DNA from: Chrysoporthe austroafricana
Lineage: Eukaryota > Ascomycota > Sordariomycetes > Diaporthales > Cryphonectriaceae
Assembly (NCBI GenBank): GCA_001051155.2
Contig: JYIP02000001.1
Coordinates: 62,001-126,000 of the forward strand
Direction: 5' to 3'
Length of the DNA: 64,000 nucleotides
Positions 62,541 to 64,000 of this stretch are shown one piece after another (positions within the stretch are counted from its first letter, which is position 1; the number at the start of each line of letters is the position of its first letter). Under the pieces are notes generated by a model that was given only the letters and a program-made list of their open reading frames with translations, was not told where the DNA came from and made no database searches. The translations under genes and the position numbers were made by a program.

Positions 62541-64000
62541 CCCCCTCAGCTCGAGCAACGATATCTCGTGGTTTTGATCGATCTTGCCGAGATACGTCGA
62601 TTGAGCTGGTTTTCTCGTTTGACTATCGTTTCTGAGCTCAGACCTCGTCGTCAAGCCACTCCGCCGTAGGCTCCGGAAGCTCACGGAGCTTCCGATCGTG
62701 AAGCCGGGGCCGGATGTACTCAAGGTTCAATTGCCCTACGAACTTCGTGTGTTCTGTTCTCGATAACGCCTTTGTGAGGCCACCCGCGACGAGCTTGGCC
62801 GACGGGGTGTACGAAACCGTGATTCGGCCAGCTTGAGCTTCCTGACGAAGCCAGTGGTTGTGGATATCTACGTAACGAAGCTTGGTATTGAGAAACTTTC
62901 CCATATCTTGGTTCACGATCGCGATAGTCTGGGTGTTGTCATATTCGATCCGAATAGAGCTCTCGTCGAGAGATACTCCCAGTTCGGCGATCAATCGGCT
63001 CATATAGATGGATCCCTTCGCTGCCTGTGATAAAGCCAGGATTTCAGCTTCGATAATTAACATCATAACTGTAAATTGTTTGCTGGCGCGCCAGCCCACG
63101 AATCCGAATAGCTTCATTGTATAGGCTTGTGAGCTTTTCCTGTCGAGTGTGTTGTCGGCGAATGAGGCGTCGGAAGCCACAGTGAAGGTATCGTCGCCGC
63201 CGACGCGTAGAGCGTAGTCTTTCGTACAGAAGAGGTATCGGAGAACTCGGTCGGCTGCCTTGTAGTGGATTTCGCTGGGGTTGCAATTGAACCGTAATAA
63301 ACGTGATGCGGCAAACGCGATATCTGGTCTCGTGGTGATCGCTGCGTACAGGATAGAGCCTATCTTTCGCTAGTACGAGAGTATAGAGTATCGCGAAGCC
63401 AGTGTCTCAGTCGGAAGGACTTCCTCTTTCGCCATCGGTGTGCTGTTCGGCCCTGTTTTCTCATCAGCTAGCTGTGAAATCTTATCGATGTACGACGATT
63501 GCGATAGCCAGAGAACGCGATTCTCACGATCTCTCACAATCTCCATTCCCAGGAACCACTGCAAGTCGTCGCCGCCAGTCAGCTTGTATCGTTATTTCAG
63601 TTGTCTGGCGTACTCGTCGGCTTCGTTCTTCTTTTCGTGAGAGTATGCGAATACGACATCGCCAACGTAAAAGAAGACCAAAACGCCGTTGTTTGTCATG
63701 CAACAGGGTTCGTGTGGAACTGTGTGAAAACCTAAGCTTGTGAGTGTATTTGAGAGTTCTCGTAGCCGCAAGAGGGGAGACTGCCTGAGGCCATATAGAG
63801 CCTTGTTGAGACGAAGAATCACACCCTCTCGTCGATACCCTGGGGGTAGCTTCATATAGACAGCTTTATTGAGCGATGTGTTTACGAAGGCGTTCACGGC
63901 GTCGTGCTGGATTACGTCAAGATCGAAGCGCGCCACAATCGCCATCAACGTTCTGAATGAGCGCGCTGCCAGCGTGGCGGCGTACGTAGCTTCGTTGCGA
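62541..64000 (-). mobile_element. Ty1/copia LTR retrotransposon, 3' part, runs off the right edge
   Basis: Minus-strand coding remains of the reverse transcriptase and RNase H of a copia polyprotein, followed by a polypurine tract and possible LTR. The 5' part (gag, protease, integrase) is outside the window. Confidence 0.9.
62638..63948 (-). pseudogene. Copia reverse transcriptase-RNase H fragment with stops
   Basis: The frame passes through DVIQHDAVNAFVN, LNKALYGLRQSP, and the polymerase box, then LQWFLGMEIVRD, TTRPDIAFA, and RNase H (VASDASFADN, EAEILALSQAAK). The catalytic box, normally YVDD, reads YVGD at about 63658-63669. Stops lie at 63592-63594 (TAA after RQLK) and 63370-63372 (TAG where relatives have Gln, before RKIGS); the latter is a C-to-T change. 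Ends at a TGA near 62638. Not functional. Confidence 0.88.

Noticed and set aside
1..64000. CRISPR arrays, operons, rRNA genes
   Set aside because: The DNA is fungal; no direct-repeat/spacer array or rRNA-like sequence was seen.

Overview
The window looks like nuclear DNA of a filamentous ascomycete (Pezizomycotina, probably Sordariomycetes). The signs are many short introns (41-152 bases) with fungal splice sites, two Zn2Cys6 regulators, iterative highly reducing polyketide synthases (HR-PKS), GMC and flavin oxidases, and typical fungal transposons. No species can be named from the sequence alone.

Bases 1-40,436 are visibly GC-rich and hold a secondary-metabolite gene cluster that continues past the left edge. 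In order: HR-PKS 1 (minus, cut by the window edge), a polytopic membrane protein, a flavin monooxygenase, a GMC oxidoreductase (minus), a complete HR-PKS 2 (KS-AT-DH-MT-ER-KR-ACP, minus), a Zn2Cys6 regulator, an SDR (minus), an HXXXD acyltransferase, a second polytopic membrane protein, a cytochrome P450 (minus), a PaxM/AurC-type FAD monooxygenase, a second paralogous SDR (minus), a DUF3237/UPF0311 protein (minus) and a third SDR. The set of FAD epoxidase-like enzyme, membrane proteins, DUF3237 protein and acyltransferase recalls clusters for polyene alpha-pyrones and their polyether products (aurovertin/citreoviridin/asteltoxin type). The second HR-PKS, the duplicated membrane protein and the duplicated SDR are not part of the versions I know. 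The product is therefore unknown; a pyrone/polyether core joined to or modified by a second, fully reducible polyketide chain is a reasonable hypothesis.

A short inverted repeat, TCGGNCCGA or a close relative, lies mostly 165-205 bases upstream of start codons across the whole cluster, in front of both PKSs, both membrane proteins, both flavin monooxygenases, the GMC enzyme, the acyltransferase, one paralogous SDR, the DUF3237 gene and the last SDR. It has the CGG/CCG form expected of a Zn2Cys6 site and would mark the cluster's regulon and its right border near 40.4 kb.

Bases 40,437-64,000 are more AT-rich and look like a separate, decaying region: LTR-like debris, an incomplete NucA/NucB-type nuclease gene, a second Zn2Cys6 regulator, then a row of genes suited to uptake and breakdown of a nitrogenous compound (Dal5-type transporter, amidase, prephenate-dehydratase-like protein, amidohydrolase, amino-acid permease, 2-oxoglutarate oxygenase, RidA, GNAT acetyltransferase). 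Most carry one or two inactivating lesions. Several stops replace codons where the family has tryptophan, which fits RIP-type C-to-T mutation. A dead Tc1/mariner element (58,755-59,966) and a dead Ty1/copia element running off the right edge complete the region.
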